Below are positions 11,646-23,012 of a stretch of DNA of 64,000 nt, piece by piece; the first letter of the stretch is position 1; every line of letters starts with the position of its first letter. The stretch covers positions 1 through 64,000 of the forward strand of contig CAJNAR010000176.1 in assembly GCA_905220665.1 (NCBI GenBank), read 5' to 3'. Below the pieces are notes generated by a model that worked only from the letters and a program-made list of their open reading frames with translations, searched no databases and was not told where the DNA came from. Origin of the DNA: Albugo candida. Lineage: Eukaryota; Oomycota; Peronosporomycetes; Albuginales; Albuginaceae. The translations under genes were made by a program, and so were the position numbers.

Positions 11646-14600
11646 GAATTTACACAACTCGTGGCACTATGAAGTTTGCTCTCCGCAGGCATTATTTCAC
11701 TAAGAATTCCTTTTACAGAAGCTTCTCCCTACGAGGAATGACTTTCAATTTGCTCACGTCGCATCTGCTAGAAAGATTGTGTTCTTTCACAATTGACTGT
11801 ACTCGAGTAGGATACATGATTTCAAAAAATTGTGCAAATAAACATGTTCGAAGGTTTCGGATAATCGAAATCCATCAAAGTGCTAGTAGTAACAAATTTT
11901 TTGTTCAGATTATGACATTTGCTCAAGAAGGCTTTCTCACCAAAACTCCAATTCCCTAATTATGACATTCGTTTAAGAAGGCTTTCTCACAAAAACTCCA
12001 ATTCCCTACACTCTGGTAATCTAGTTTGTGGAATGGGCATCCTCTGCTAAATATAACATGCTGCTTCACGTCACTCCTACGCAGCAGATAAGATTGGGTG
12101 AAGCGAGATGCCGCTGCGATTTTGGGACAACTCGAATTTATACAACTCGTGGCACTATGAAGTTTGCTCTCCGCAGGCATTATTTCACTAAGAATTCCTT
12201 TTACAGAAGCTTCTCCCTACTAGAAATAACTTTTAATTTGCTCACGTCGCAGCTGCTAGAAAGATTGTGTTCTTTCACAATTGACTGTACTCGAGTAAGA
12301 TACATGATTTCAAAAAATTGTGCAAATAAACATGTTCGAAAGGTTTCGGATAATCGAAATCCATCAAAGTGCTAGTAGTAACAAGTTTTTTGTTCAGATT
12401 ATGACATTTGCTCAAGAAGGCTTTCTCACCAAAACTCCAATTCCCTAATTATGACATTCGTTCACGATGGCTTTCTCACAAAAACTCCAATTCCCTACAC
12501 TCTGGTAATCTAGTTTGTGGAATGTGCATCCTCTGCTTAATATAACATGCTACTTCACATCACTCCTACGCAGCAGATAAGATTGGGTGAAGCGAGATGC
12601 CGCTGCGATTTTGGGACAACTCGAATTTATACAACTCGTGGCACTATGAAGTTTGCTCTCCGCAGGCATTATTTCACTAAGAATTCTTTTTACAGCAGCT
12701 TCTCCCTACGAGGAATGACTTTTAATTTGCTCACGTCGCATCTGCTAGAAAGATTGTGTTCTTTCACAATTGACTGTACTCGAGTAGGATACATGATTTC
12801 AAAAAATTGTGCAAATAAACATGTTCGAAAGGTTTCGGATAATCGAAATCCATCAAATTGCTAGTAGTAACAAGTTTTTTGTTCAGATTATGACATTTGC
12901 TCAAGAAGGCTTTCTGACCAAAACTCCAATTCCCTAATTATGACATTCGTTCACGATGGCTTTCTCACAAAAACTCCAATTCCCTACACTCTGGTAATCT
13001 AGTTTGTGGAATGCGCATCCTCAACTAAATATAACAGGCTGCTTCACGTCACTCCTACGCAGCAGATAAGATTGGGTGAAGCGAGATGCCGCTGCGATTT
13101 TGGGACAACTCGAATTTATACAACTCGTGGCACTATGAAGTTTGCTCTCCGCAGGCATTATTTCACTGAGAATTCCTTTTACAGAAGCTTCTCCCTACTA
13201 GAAATAACTTTTAATTTGCTCACGTCGCAGCTGCTAGAAAGATTGTGTTCTTTCACAATTGACTGTACTCGAGTAGGATACATGATTTCAAAAAATTGTG
13301 CAAATAAACATGTTCGAAAGGTTTCGGATAATCGAAATCCATCAAATTGCTAGTAGTAACAAGTTTTTTGTTCAGATTATGACATTTGCTCAAGAAGGCT
13401 TTCTGACCAAAACTCCAATTCCCTAATTATGACATTCGTTCACGATGGCTTTCTCACAAAAACTCCAATTCCCTACACTCTGGTAATCTAGTTTGTGGAA
13501 TGCGCATCCTCAACTAAATATAACAGGCTGCTTCACGTCACTCCTACGCAGCAGATAAGATTGGGTGAAGCGAGATGCCGCTGCGATTTTGGGACAACTC
13601 GAATTTATACAACTCGTGGCACTATGAAGTTTGCTCTCCGCAGGCATTATTTCACTGAGAATTCCTTTTACAGAAGCTTCTCCCTACTAGAAATAACTTT
13701 TAATTTGCTCACGTCGCAGCTGCTAGAAAGATTGTGTTCTTTCACAATTGACTGTACTCGAGTAGGATACATGATTTCAAAAAATTGTGCAAATAAACAT
13801 GTTCGAAAGGTTTCGGATAATCGAAATCCATCAAATTGCTAGTAGTAACAAGTTTTTTGTTCAGATTATGACATTTGCTCAAGAAGGCTTTCTGACCAAA
13901 ACTCCAATTCCCTAATTATGACATTCGTTCACGATGGCTTTCTCACAAAAACTCCAATTCCCTACACTCTGGTAATCTAGTTTGTGGAATGCGCATCCTC
14001 AACTAAATATAACAGGCTGCTTCACGTCACTCCTACGCAGCAGATAAGATTGGGTGAAGCGAGATGCCGCTGCGATTTTGGGACAACTCGAATTTATACA
14101 ACTCGTGGCACTATGAAGTTTGCTCTCCGCAGGCATTATTTCACTAAGAATTCCTTTTACAGAAGCTTCTCCCTACGAGGAATAACTTTTAATTTGCTCA
14201 CGTCGCAGCTGCTAGAAAGATTGTGTTCTTTCACAATTGACTGTACTCGAGTAGGATACATGATTTCAAAAAATTGTGCAAATAAACATGTTCGAAAGGT
14301 TTCGGATAATCGAAATCCATCAAATTGCTAGTAGTAACAAGTTTTTTGTTCAGATTATGACATTTGCTCAAGAAGGCTTTCTGACCAAAACTCCAATTCC
14401 CTAATTATGACATTCGTTCACGATGGCTTTCTCACAAAAACTCCAATTCCCTACACTCTGGTAATCTAGTTTGTGGAATGCGCATCCTCAACTAAATATA
14501 ACAGGCTGCTTCACGTCACTCCTACGCAGCAGATAAGATTGGGTGAAGCGAGATGCCGCTGCGATTTTGGGACAACTCGAATTTATACAACTCGTGGCAC

Positions 14601-15410
14601 TATGAAGTTTGCTCTCCGCAGGCATTATTTCACTAAGAATTCCTTTTACAGAAGCTTCTCCCTACGAGGAATGACTTTTAATTTGCTCACGTCGCATCTG
14701 CTAGAAAGATTGTGTTCTTTCACAATTGACTGTACTCGAGTAGGATACATGATTTCAAAAAATTGTGCAAATAAACATGTTCGAAAGGTTTCGGATAATC
14801 GAAATCCATCAAAGTGCTAGTAGTAACAAGCTTTTTGTTCAGATTATGACATTTGCTCAAGAAGGCTTTCTGACCAAAACTCCAATTCCCTAATTATGAC
14901 ATTCGTTCACGATGGCTTTCTCACAAAAACTCCAATTCCCTACACTCTGGTAATCTAGTTTGTGGAATGGGCATCCTCTGCTTAATATAACATGCTACTT
15001 CACATCACTCCTACGCAGCAGATAAGGTTGGGTGAAGCGAGATGCCGCTGCGATTTTGGGACAACTCGAATTTATACAACTCGTGGCACTATGAAGTTTG
15101 CTCTCCGCAGGCATTATTTCACTAAGAATTCCTTTTACAGAAGCTTCTCCCTACTAGAAATAACTTTTAATTTGCTCACGTCGCAGCTGCTAGAAAGATT
15201 GTGTTCTTTCACAATTGACTGTACTCGAGTAAGATACATGATTTTAAAAAATTGTGCAAATAAACATGTTCGAAAGGTTTCGGATAATCGAAATCCATCA
15301 AAGTGCTAGTAGTAACAAGTTTTTTGTTCAGATTATGACATTCGTTCAAGAAGGCTTTCTCACAAAAACTCCAATTCCCTACACTCTGGTAATCTAGTTT
15401 GTGGAATGCG
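11646..15410 (-). repeat. Satellite 2: about 7.7 tandem monomers of 489 bp
   Basis: The landmark 'gtggaatg(c/g)gcatcctc' recurs at 12028, 12517, 13006, 13495, 13984, 14473 and 14962, exactly 489 bp apart, then at 15401 after only 439 bp. Monomers are nearly identical. Each contains a 50 bp internal duplication ('gaaggctttctcac...ccaattccc' twice) that is absent from the last copy, which accounts for the shorter final period. The minus strand of each unit aligns with satellite 1 over at least 140 bp and encodes TLMDFDYPKPFEHVYLHN, hence the strand call. A 105-115 codon plus-strand frame in every copy opens at GTG or internally and probably reflects copy identity rather than selection. Confidence 0.96.
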
Positions 15411-15747
15411 CATCCTCTATCAAGTTGAGTTCGACGCGTGTCATAACTCAGACTCACACAATTTGCTCCAACACAAGATTTAAGAATGAATGATTTCTGA
15501 CGCATCCAAGCATAACCTCGTTTGGTTGATTCGTCATAAACGAAAAAACTTCTGTGTGCTGATGTAGGCAATCGACACAACCAAATTGGTTTGATTTTTC
15601 GCATTCATAATGAACAAACGCGATATTGCTATATCTTGACCAAGTCTGTGGGAGAGAATCCGATTGCCATTGGCCTGAAAGGATGGCTTGGGAGAAACCA
15701 TCTTTATTCGGACATGTTTTATGATTTTTAGGGGGCCAAACACCCAC
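15209..15747 (-). pseudogene. CCG-like cysteine-rich gene fragment fused to satellite 2
   Basis: Two overlapping minus-strand frames (15747-15454, then 15604-15209) together give a segment closely resembling the C-terminal part of the gene at 30267-32430. Shared features are GVWPP, then CVDCLHQHTE against CASCLIQHSE, then GYAWMRQ against GYVWMRQ, then CVGANC against CLDTYC, then YDTRRTQLDR against YDDRRSQMER. One frameshift separates the first cysteine pair from the second. Past the domain, the frame continues without a stop into satellite 2 sequence and ends in its conserved DFDYP peptide. The N-terminal part of the gene is missing, with a stop just upstream of GVWPP, near the LINE boundary. 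It is a truncated paralogue; function of the family in this copy is unlikely. Confidence 0.75.
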
Positions 15748-15960
15748 GGAACGCGATCCTTAAGGAATGTGTTGATAAATATTTCTTCTGTTGATTGAGG
15801 TGGATTTGTTGAGAAATAATGTTGGTGATCGTGACAAAACCTCGGGGGGCCATGATGAGCTTATTAGGCCATTATCCAGATGGTCTGGATGAAAGGTATT
15901 TGATCAGGTCAACCGACGCCTGGTGGAATCTTAATGCTATGGAACGTATGCATCAGACGT

Positions 15961-16001
15961 GCAATAAGGCTGGTGCCCCTGATGGGCACCAGCCTTATTG
16001 C
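15961..16001. other. Perfect 18-bp hairpin with 5-nt loop
   Basis: The sequence GCAATAAGGCTGGTGCCC is followed by CTGAT and then its exact reverse complement. The stem contains no mismatch and is GC-richer than its surroundings. It lies in the 5' part of the LINE, upstream of the first ORF. No T-run follows, so a terminator is not suggested. Confidence 0.95.
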
Positions 16002-16085
16002 CCACTCCTCCCATCCTTCAACTGACACATTAGTCTTCGTCACATGCATGGGTGGAGAGGGATGTAATACATAAATGCAGTTGGC

Positions 16086-16664
16086 ATGGACAAGAGGAAA
16101 ACGGATTCGGGCTTTGACGTTCGACGCGATGGTTTCCAACGCACCACCTCTTGTGCTTCCAAAGTTGACGAAATGAAATTACGTTGCTGTGCTGGCAAGT
16201 ATGGAGGTGGCAATTGCATCCAAATCATCTTCGTCAAAGCACGGATGCCAACAAGGTGGCCACTTCGAAAGAGGCGGCACTCTTTTGTCAAAGCGGCATA
16301 TCACAATTGTGAAATCGGAGGGACCAACCAGGTTGGTGATATCGAAGAGCTAATTGAAATAGATTTAAAAAACGCACTCCACCAGATCCGACCGGACATG
16401 CTGGTCAAAGCCGATGCGTGCATCCCTCATTTGCGTCGGCTGGTACAAAATTGTACCAGCCCGGACCATATTATCCCTGCAACCATAGATCATCTCATCA
16501 CCATGGATGGGGTGCTTATTTCATTTATGTTGTCGAACGATCCTGCGTTGGACGAAGTAGCACATCTACTTCTGATCAATCGCGTCTTTGCAGCGCACAA
16601 TCTCGGCGAATATTGCACATTTACGACGCGTTGCAATTTCCACATTGGTGGAAAAATTCCGTAG
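16086..16664 (+). CDS. Putative LINE ORF1 product (unassigned, 192 aa)
   Basis: An ATG-initiated frame of 192 codons lies about 400 bp upstream of the endonuclease. The same frame is open upstream from 15819 apart from stops at 16023 and about 16062, so the original protein may have been longer. The middle region (about residues 75-160) is leucine-rich and looks alpha-helical. No zinc knuckle or RRM motif is evident. Position suggests the nucleic-acid-binding ORF1 protein of the LINE, which forms the RNP with element RNA; this is inference from context only. A near-perfect palindrome (16438-16461) is embedded in the frame. Confidence 0.5.
   Translation: MDKRKTDSGFDVRRDGFQRTTSCASKVDEMKLRCCAGKYGGGNCIQIIFVKARMPTRWPLRKRRHSFVKAAYHNCEIGGTNQVGDIEELIEIDLKNALHQIRPDMLVKADACIPHLRRLVQNCTSPDHIIPATIDHLITMDGVLISFMLSNDPALDEVAHLLLINRVFAAHNLGEYCTFTTRCNFHIGGKIP
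16438..16461. other. 11-bp palindrome inside LINE ORF1
   Basis: GGCTGGTACAA, two A, then TTGTACCAGCC form an 11-bp perfect stem with a 2-base spacer. The stem starts with GGCTGGT, the same seven bases found in the middle of the hairpin at 15961-16001. Confidence 0.9.
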
Positions 16665-17079
16665 ATCAGAGCTGTATTGTTCGAAAAAGTGAAACATTGG
16701 TAAAAGTGAGTGCCGGAAATTGTTCACGGTTTGACTAGGGCAACCAGAGCTCTCGCTTTATTTGGAACTATTATTTATGTGTACTGCCCCGACATTTTAC
16801 CCAAACGATCATTGGATTCAATATCTCACCGATAGTCCAGTGATCTAGATTCCCGGTCATCATTGTCGTTTACTTCCAATTAATGTGATCATATTGTTGT
16901 TACGCTCCGACGTGTGCATCAAGTATTAGTCGCAATGGTTTGAAAGCAAATGGCGAGGACTTCTATTTGGTGATATCGCTAAGCTCTCAGTCAATCTTAG
17001 CTTTTTCCCAGAGGAACTTACAACACTTTACCTCTCAAAAGAAGATGGTAAAACAACGTTGATTGCTGGTCCACTTCTG

Positions 17080-17880
17080 CGTGAATGCTAAGATCTCCTC
17101 TATTATTTTAACGTGGAACAGTATCTCAGCTCTCACAGTGAATCTCAATGGAATTCATAAAAATGGTAATTTTTAACAATCACATCCTACCACAGCAGTC
17201 CCTTTTTTGTGTTCAAGAAACCAAATACGATCCCTGCAAACTGAGCTCATTCCTTTTTTTATCACATTCACAAATGCAGGACAGAATGTTTGTCATTCAA
17301 CACAACAGTTCTTTCATACATCCAACTCGAAATCGCAGTGGCGGTGTGATGACAATCCTTCGTTTGGACTTTCCTGGGTACTCAACAGCTCAAGAAATCA
17401 CCGATCATCGAGGCATTCGAAATCGCTATTTGGCTTTGCGTCTTCTCATTCACGATGCACCGTTGTATATTCACAATGTATATGCACCGGTCAAGGACGA
17501 TGAACAAGTGGTTCTATGGGTTATTGATGTCCAGCACTCTTGAATAAAACGAAACTCATCTCATATTTGGTGATTTCAACACACCACTCGATCCAGCTTT
17601 CAGTGGAACAATTCGTCACGACCAAATTAGGTTAGCGTGTTTGGAATGGCTTTCCCAGTTATGTGTGGTGGACGCTTGGCGAATTCAACATTCGACTGAG
17701 GTAGTGTTTACAGGACCATTACCGCGCAAGAATCGACTTAATTACATCTGCATGTCGAAGAGCTATTTGATGTACAAAATCTTTAAGTATTTCCATCCAC
17801 GACATGCGGAGATCATCTGGCACAAAAGTAATTCTTGCAAATCCAACTCAATCCTCAGGGTGAGGATATTGTAAATGTTC
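17080..17880 (+). pseudogene. LINE ORF2: AP-type endonuclease domain
   Basis: The exonuclease-endonuclease-phosphatase motifs appear in order across three frames. NLNGIHKNG is near 17140, the catalytic glutamate is in CVQETK, SGGVMTIL follows, then YLALRLL with IHNVYAPV, then GDFNTPLDP near 17570 after a frameshift. The domain nicks the target DNA to start target-primed reverse transcription. The final SDH motif was not found with certainty. Frame changes near 17190 and 17540 mean no functional enzyme is encoded. Confidence 0.85.
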
Positions 17881-18479
17881 ATTACAATTATTTGAATATC
17901 CACAAGTTGTCGACGTAATCAATTGGAAGTGAATTTGATGCTCGAACAGTTGCGAACAACTTCAAATCCGGAAAAATGTGGGAAGTGGAAGACGAATATC
18001 AATTCAAAGAATTGTGAAAAAAGTTATTATAACATAGACGGCGTGATGCTGATTGTAGAAAGCGTTTTTTTGGAAGCCGCAGTAGCTCGATATCGCACTC
18101 AGGCCACCAATCATTCGCGCTATTTTTAGGAAATGAGTCTCGAACAGTTCAGAGTTTCGGGCGAAAACAAAGCGAAAATACAACCAGGATGACAGCTTTG
18201 ACAACCACGTGAAGTGTATGAAGAACTCCTCCAAGTACTCTTTTCGCGCTCCGGATAGTTCTTGTCGTCGCTTCCTGATCGAAAATGTTACCAAAAAATG
18301 TGGCACCGTGACATCGAACCCGAGGGAGATTTTTGACGAATTCAGAGATCATTGCGATGTCGTCATGGGCTCTCTTTATAGCTCAGAGACCGACTCAAAT
18401 CTTCCATGTGAAAGAAATCAAAAAAATCTACTAGATTCGATTTGAGTTTCCCAAGAGCAAGACCGTCTTTCAACTAGCT

Positions 18480-19340
18480 TAAGCACGACCGTGATGACGG
18501 AAGCGATCAAGCAAAACCGAAGTAGTTCTTCTCCAGGTACGGATCGGGTACCAGCTGCATTTTATCAGCTTTATCCGGAAATGTTTGGCGAGTGTCTGGA
18601 GATCGTGTTCGGATATCAGCTAGTAATAGGTAACTTACTTCGATCACGACGTCACTCGGCAATAACATTATTTTACAAAAAAGGATCACGAGGTGATCGT
18701 GGCAACTATCGACCAATCGCACTGCTTTGCGTCGAGGTGAAAGCACTCTCAAAAGTGTTGGCGCATGGATTGCAACGTTGTCTGCCAAAATAGATCCATC
18801 CAGACCAACATGCATTTATTCGAGTAAGGTCGATGCATCATCACATTAGACATCTCATGGACATCCAAGACAAGGTCACTCATCGTGCGGAAGCAGCGTA
18901 TGCGACTTTTCTCGACTTTGCGAAATCTTATGATCAGTCAATAAGACGTACAAGTTTCGCGTTTTGGAAAAAATGGGCGTTGGAGAAAGTTTCATCTATT
19001 GGGTTCGTCTTCTGTACAATAACACGAAGGCGCAGTTCATCATCAATGGAATTATCAATCCGTCTAATACACCAAAACGTGAAGTCAAACAAGGCGATCC
19101 GCTCTCAGCATTTCTTTTTCTGATGACGATCGAACCTTTGGGCAATTTACTTCGGCAACATGAAGAAAATAGACTTTGTATCAAGGCACGACTGTCCCTA
19201 CTGATTTATTTTTTGCGGACGATTGGACATTGCTTTCAGAGACACCAAATGGTGTTTTGACGCAACTCGAACTCGTTCAAGTCTCGCGATGGATCGGTGG
19301 GAAACTCAACTTGAGCAACTAATCCTTGCTTTCGTTATAT
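18480..19340 (+). pseudogene. LINE ORF2: reverse transcriptase domain
   Basis: Non-LTR RT signatures are clear: SSSSPGTDRVPAAFY, LFYKKGSRGDRGNYRPIALL, HPDQHAFIRVRSMHHHI, LDFAKSYDQ, MGVGESFIYWV, KQGDPLSAFLFLMTIEPL and FFADDWTLL (the catalytic FADD box). An in-frame TAG at 18791-18793 replaces a residue between LPK and IHPDQ. Frameshifts near 18950 and 19200 break the rest. This domain polymerises cDNA at the nicked target. The block order and the long RPIALL and QGDPLS motifs fit the L1/Tx1 group. Confidence 0.93.
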
Positions 19341-19479
19341 CGGACCATGCCGTATCCATGTATTCCTAATTTTACCATAAAGGGCCCGGACGATTCGATC
19401 AAGTATTTACGTATTCCGTTTGGTGCTTATTTCAACTCTCACCAAGCTTTTTGATGATGGGTTTGTTGTATAGTTTTCG

Positions 19480-21204
19480 CGGGCATGGTCTGTCCGTGGT
19501 CGACTACTGGTTGCGCAGACGATGATATTATCATGTTTGTAGCATTATACAATTCACGTGGATATACCAGCAGAGACTATTTGACAGTGGCAATCGATGT
19601 TAACTCGATTTGTGCTTGGTCGGAACCACAAAAAAGATTCAACACATGTTCACCTACTCAGCAAAGAATTTTTATATCTTCGCCGACAAGATGGTGGACT
19701 ACAAGTTCTTTTTTTGGTGGGACGACTAAAGCTACAACGTATTCAATTCCTTCAGCAGTTCGCATTCGATGCGTCGACAATTATTTCTGCGAATTGGACA
19801 ACTGCTCCGACGGAATAACTACACCTTATCCAACCTCCCTTTGGACCACACAAGCCGATGAATATATTCACCATCGCACCCATATCGACATGGAAAAACG
19901 GTTCAATGGGAAAACACATCGTCATGGTGGAAACAGGCATTTGAAAAGTGGTATCAGATTGGATGGAGCATTATAAAATCCGATTTAAATTTTTCACAAC
20001 GCCGTCAGTACTACATGGAAGAACCGATGTGGTTCCAGTACGACCAAGCATTACAATATGAAGCTGCTACTCGCCATCCGAGAACGCAAAACGTTTGATA
20101 CAATCTCGGTATTGCGGACGAACCACATGGCACATTTCGAAAAAGGGTTTGGTGTACTTTTCGACGTTAGAAGTCTGCACGACGTTTTTTGTGAAAGCGA
20201 CACATGGCCAACGAGTAAGGTTTTGTCGACATGTAATACACCGACAAAGACCTAAATACATCGGATAGGGCTAAAGAAAAGTTGCTGAGTCGACTTTGTA
20301 ATGAAGTCACGCAGATACTTCAGCGTATCCTCTCGACGATTGGTCCTATCACTTGGATCCAACTAAATATTAGTGGCGGATCGTTCTATATGGGAGTACA
20401 ATGCAAGGGGTGGAAACACTATTTCTCTTTCATTCCACGCCGTCACCTCTCACGAATCGTCTGGAAACCTCGCGAACCAACCAAGAGTCATCCGATGTCG
20501 ACACATTGGTCATCACGGAAGAGATCGGACGCACTGGATACCGAACTAGTGAGAACATCTATGCCTGCATCACGGCATCTTCGGAAACGTGTATGACCGA
20601 TTTACGACGATTTACAGTTCCGTCTGGCGTTTCGGATGCTACCAGTTCGATCTCGTTTCTGGTGTTCAAAGGATATTCAGCCCGACATTATATTGTGCAC
20701 GCAGCCTTCCTGTGGTACAGTGGAATCTGACCAACATCTCTTCTTATCGTGCAATCACACGGCACAACTATGGAGGGAGTTAATCCTTAGTTGGGATCAG
20801 TTTTCTCCTCTCGACCACGTTGGACGCATATTGCATGTGCAATCGTACCAACACTACGGTCGGATTGGAAGTGATATTTAGCAGTAATATCTGATTTATG
20901 GCTCGCGTTGCAACCGGTTACATTGTACTTCGTCTGGACAGATAGGAATTGTCGTTTGTTCGATCAGAGATCAGAAACTCCGACAGTTCCAGCACTTTCC
21001 GTCATTTACACCACGTTCACTGCGCACGTTCGGTACTATCGAAGACAGTGTTACGATCAAGACGAGCGCATTCGGCTTGGTAAAGCTTTGAAGCAACTCT
21101 CAACGCAAGGATCATTTAATGGATTTTTTAAAAAAGTCGAAGATCATTGCTACGCTACGCCACAGTCGAGTCGAAATGCAAGTGCAACTCTGATTCTAGT
21201 CTAA
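19480..21204 (+). pseudogene. LINE ORF2: C-terminal region with zinc finger
   Basis: The region downstream of RT stays largely open in shifting frames. Near 20690-20790 it contains a C..C pattern followed by ESDQHLFLSCNHTAQLWREL, matching the zinc-binding C-terminal domain common in LINE ORF2 proteins (C, C, H, C spacing with HLFxxC). The last open piece (20908-21204) ends in a lysine-rich stretch. Individual domain borders cannot be set by eye. Confidence 0.7.
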
Positions 21205-21384
21205 GTTGGCTGCTTATGCTCACCGTAGTGTGGCGCACACGAATGCGCACAACACGGTACCTTGGACCATTTTACAACAAACAATACCTTTGGACCCTTC
21301 CACAAAATACGGTACTTTTGGACCATTTTTCGAAACTTTTCAGACCTTTCAACATTTTCCGTTACACGATGGATACACTCTAGA

Positions 21385-21556
21385 ACTGTAGTGGTGGACG
21401 CTACTGCAATGCGGGACTAGCAATGAGGGACTTATGATCATCTCTGACAGGGATTTTGCGAGCCGATTGTTAAATGTATATATGTTACTTAAGATAGCCT
21501 AGGCAACTAGAGAAGTCAGTTAGTCTAATTCTAGGAAAATAGACACCTTCAACTGA
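21385..21556 (+). mobile_element. Short retroposon family, copy 1 (172 bp)
   Basis: The segment from 'actgtagtggtgg' to 'caccttcaactga' aligns end to end with the reverse complement of 61759-61930. Shared blocks include 'gactagcaa(t/c)gagggac', 'aagatagcctaggcaacta' and 'tctaattctag'. It abuts the LINE on the left and a 5'-truncated MULE on the right, and no flanking duplication was seen here. There is no coding capacity. See the other copies for evidence of the insertion mechanism. Confidence 0.8.
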
Positions 21557-21659
21557 CGCGCCTCTCCATTGCTCTTAAGCCTTCCATCTGGAAAGACAAT
21601 AATTTATGGAAAATTCGACAAACGAAACCAGCATGTGAGTAACATGGTTTGCAATAAAT

Positions 21660-23002
21660 CTATTCCCAACATCAACTAAGAGCAGATCAAATATCCAGGT
21701 TACAAATGCCATTGCTCCATGCCATGGGTATGGCATACACAGCCAGTCATATTCTCTTTGCTATATTTATTTGCGACACGAATCAAAATATTATTACATT
21801 TGGGCACTTAAGAAAATGAGGAACATTTTTCAAGATCGAATCACTGGGCCGATTGTCATTGTCACTGACAGAGAAGTGGCATCGATGGCTGCAATCTCAC
21901 CTGTTCTATCTGAAGCGAAAGATTTGTTTTCCATATGGCATATTAATAAGAATGTCCTGACAAATGCTCAAACGCACTTTCCAAACGACGGAGCCTGGAA
22001 AGAATTTTTCACAAAGTGGCACGGATTGTACTGCGCTGACAATGAACATCAATTCGAAGAGAATTGGGCGCTCCTCAAAGAAGCTAGTGATGAGAATGAC
22101 TATGCGTATTTACAATCGACATGGATTCCCCACAAGGAGAAATTCATCCTTGCTTGGACCAAAAAAATAAAGCATTTTGGGCATGTAGCTACATCTCGTG
22201 TTGAAGACGGACATTTAACCTTGACATGGATTACAGTATCAACAAGGGAGATGGCAACAGTAAATATGAGAAATTGGTTCTCGCAGCTCAACAGCAGCGC
22301 CAAGGAATAAGTCAAAAGTTGCAAACGATCGTTCACACATTATCGCCTGCCCCAGTAGGAGCTACCGGGCAACTGCGAATAGAAAGATTTCACATTATGC
22401 ACTGAATGAAGAGTATAAGGCTAGTGTATGCATAAAGTTTTGTACAGTACTGAAAAGTTATGTGCGGACCATATTTTGTTTTCTGCAGGTCTTCAAGCAG
22501 TACCAAAAGGAACTATCGATGGAATACAAGTAAAAAGTGCACTAGACCAGTACCGAGCACTGAAGGATTGCCATGCTCCCAATCCATCAAAGAGCAGCAA
22601 AAGATGGGGTCAATCTTCCATGAAGCTCATTTACATGACCACTGGTGGCTTCACAATCCTGTATCCCACACTGTATCCTGCAATGCCTCATCGAAAAAAA
22701 ACAAGCTTTTCGGATATTCTGAGAAAAGTGCAAGAGCGTTATTCGGTCTTGCCTCTACACATACAGCGCCTTTTTTTAGCAGGATCTCAATTTCCTTGCA
22801 TCTGTTCCAATCCCTGGGGTAAATGATCCTGCCACAGTGGCATCACGTGGACGGCGAAAGGATCAACGAGTATCAAACGAGATCTGTCCGGATTGGAGTA
22901 CATGGGCCGAAACTGCCAAAACGAAGATGCGGAGCCTGCAAAAAAGAAGGTCACAACAGGCGCACATGTCCACAACCCAAGATTAACAAAACAGATCTGT
23001 AA
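21660..23002 (+). pseudogene. MULE transposase 1 (Mutator-like, FAR1-type), decayed
   Basis: The frame covers the DDE transposase core: MPLLHAMGMAYT, YYYIWALKKMRNIF, the second-aspartate motif VIVTDREVASM, and LFSIWHINKNV (W-H of the C/D-x-W-H motif). Then come the TRVEDGH region and a helical tail. After a frameshift near 22300 the C-terminus is recognisable as SRGRRK, then CGACKKEGHNRRTC, a CCHC zinc knuckle, then a stop at 23000-23002. MULEs move by cut-and-paste through terminal inverted repeats; none was found for this copy. Its N-terminal part is missing, cut off at about the border with the 21385-21556 retroposon. Confidence 0.88.
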
Positions 23003-23012
23003 ATGAATTTTA

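Larger units (their letters stand above)
15760..21384 (+). mobile_element. L1-type LINE (non-LTR retrotransposon), decayed
   Basis: Endonuclease, reverse transcriptase and a C-terminal zinc-finger region occur in the order of APE-type LINEs. A separate upstream frame probably is ORF1. Many stops and frameshifts interrupt ORF2. The left edge is placed where the CCG fragment ends and the right edge where a short retroposon copy begins; neither is proven. A presumed 3' UTR (about 21205-21384) contains repeated 'ttggacc(a/c)tt' motifs but no poly(A). Confidence 0.9.

Noticed and set aside
12028..15309. A 105-115 codon plus-strand frame in every satellite 2 monomer as a tandem gene family
   Set aside because: Frames open at GTG, copies are nearly identical at DNA level so openness is not independent evidence, and the cross-satellite peptide match is on the minus strand.
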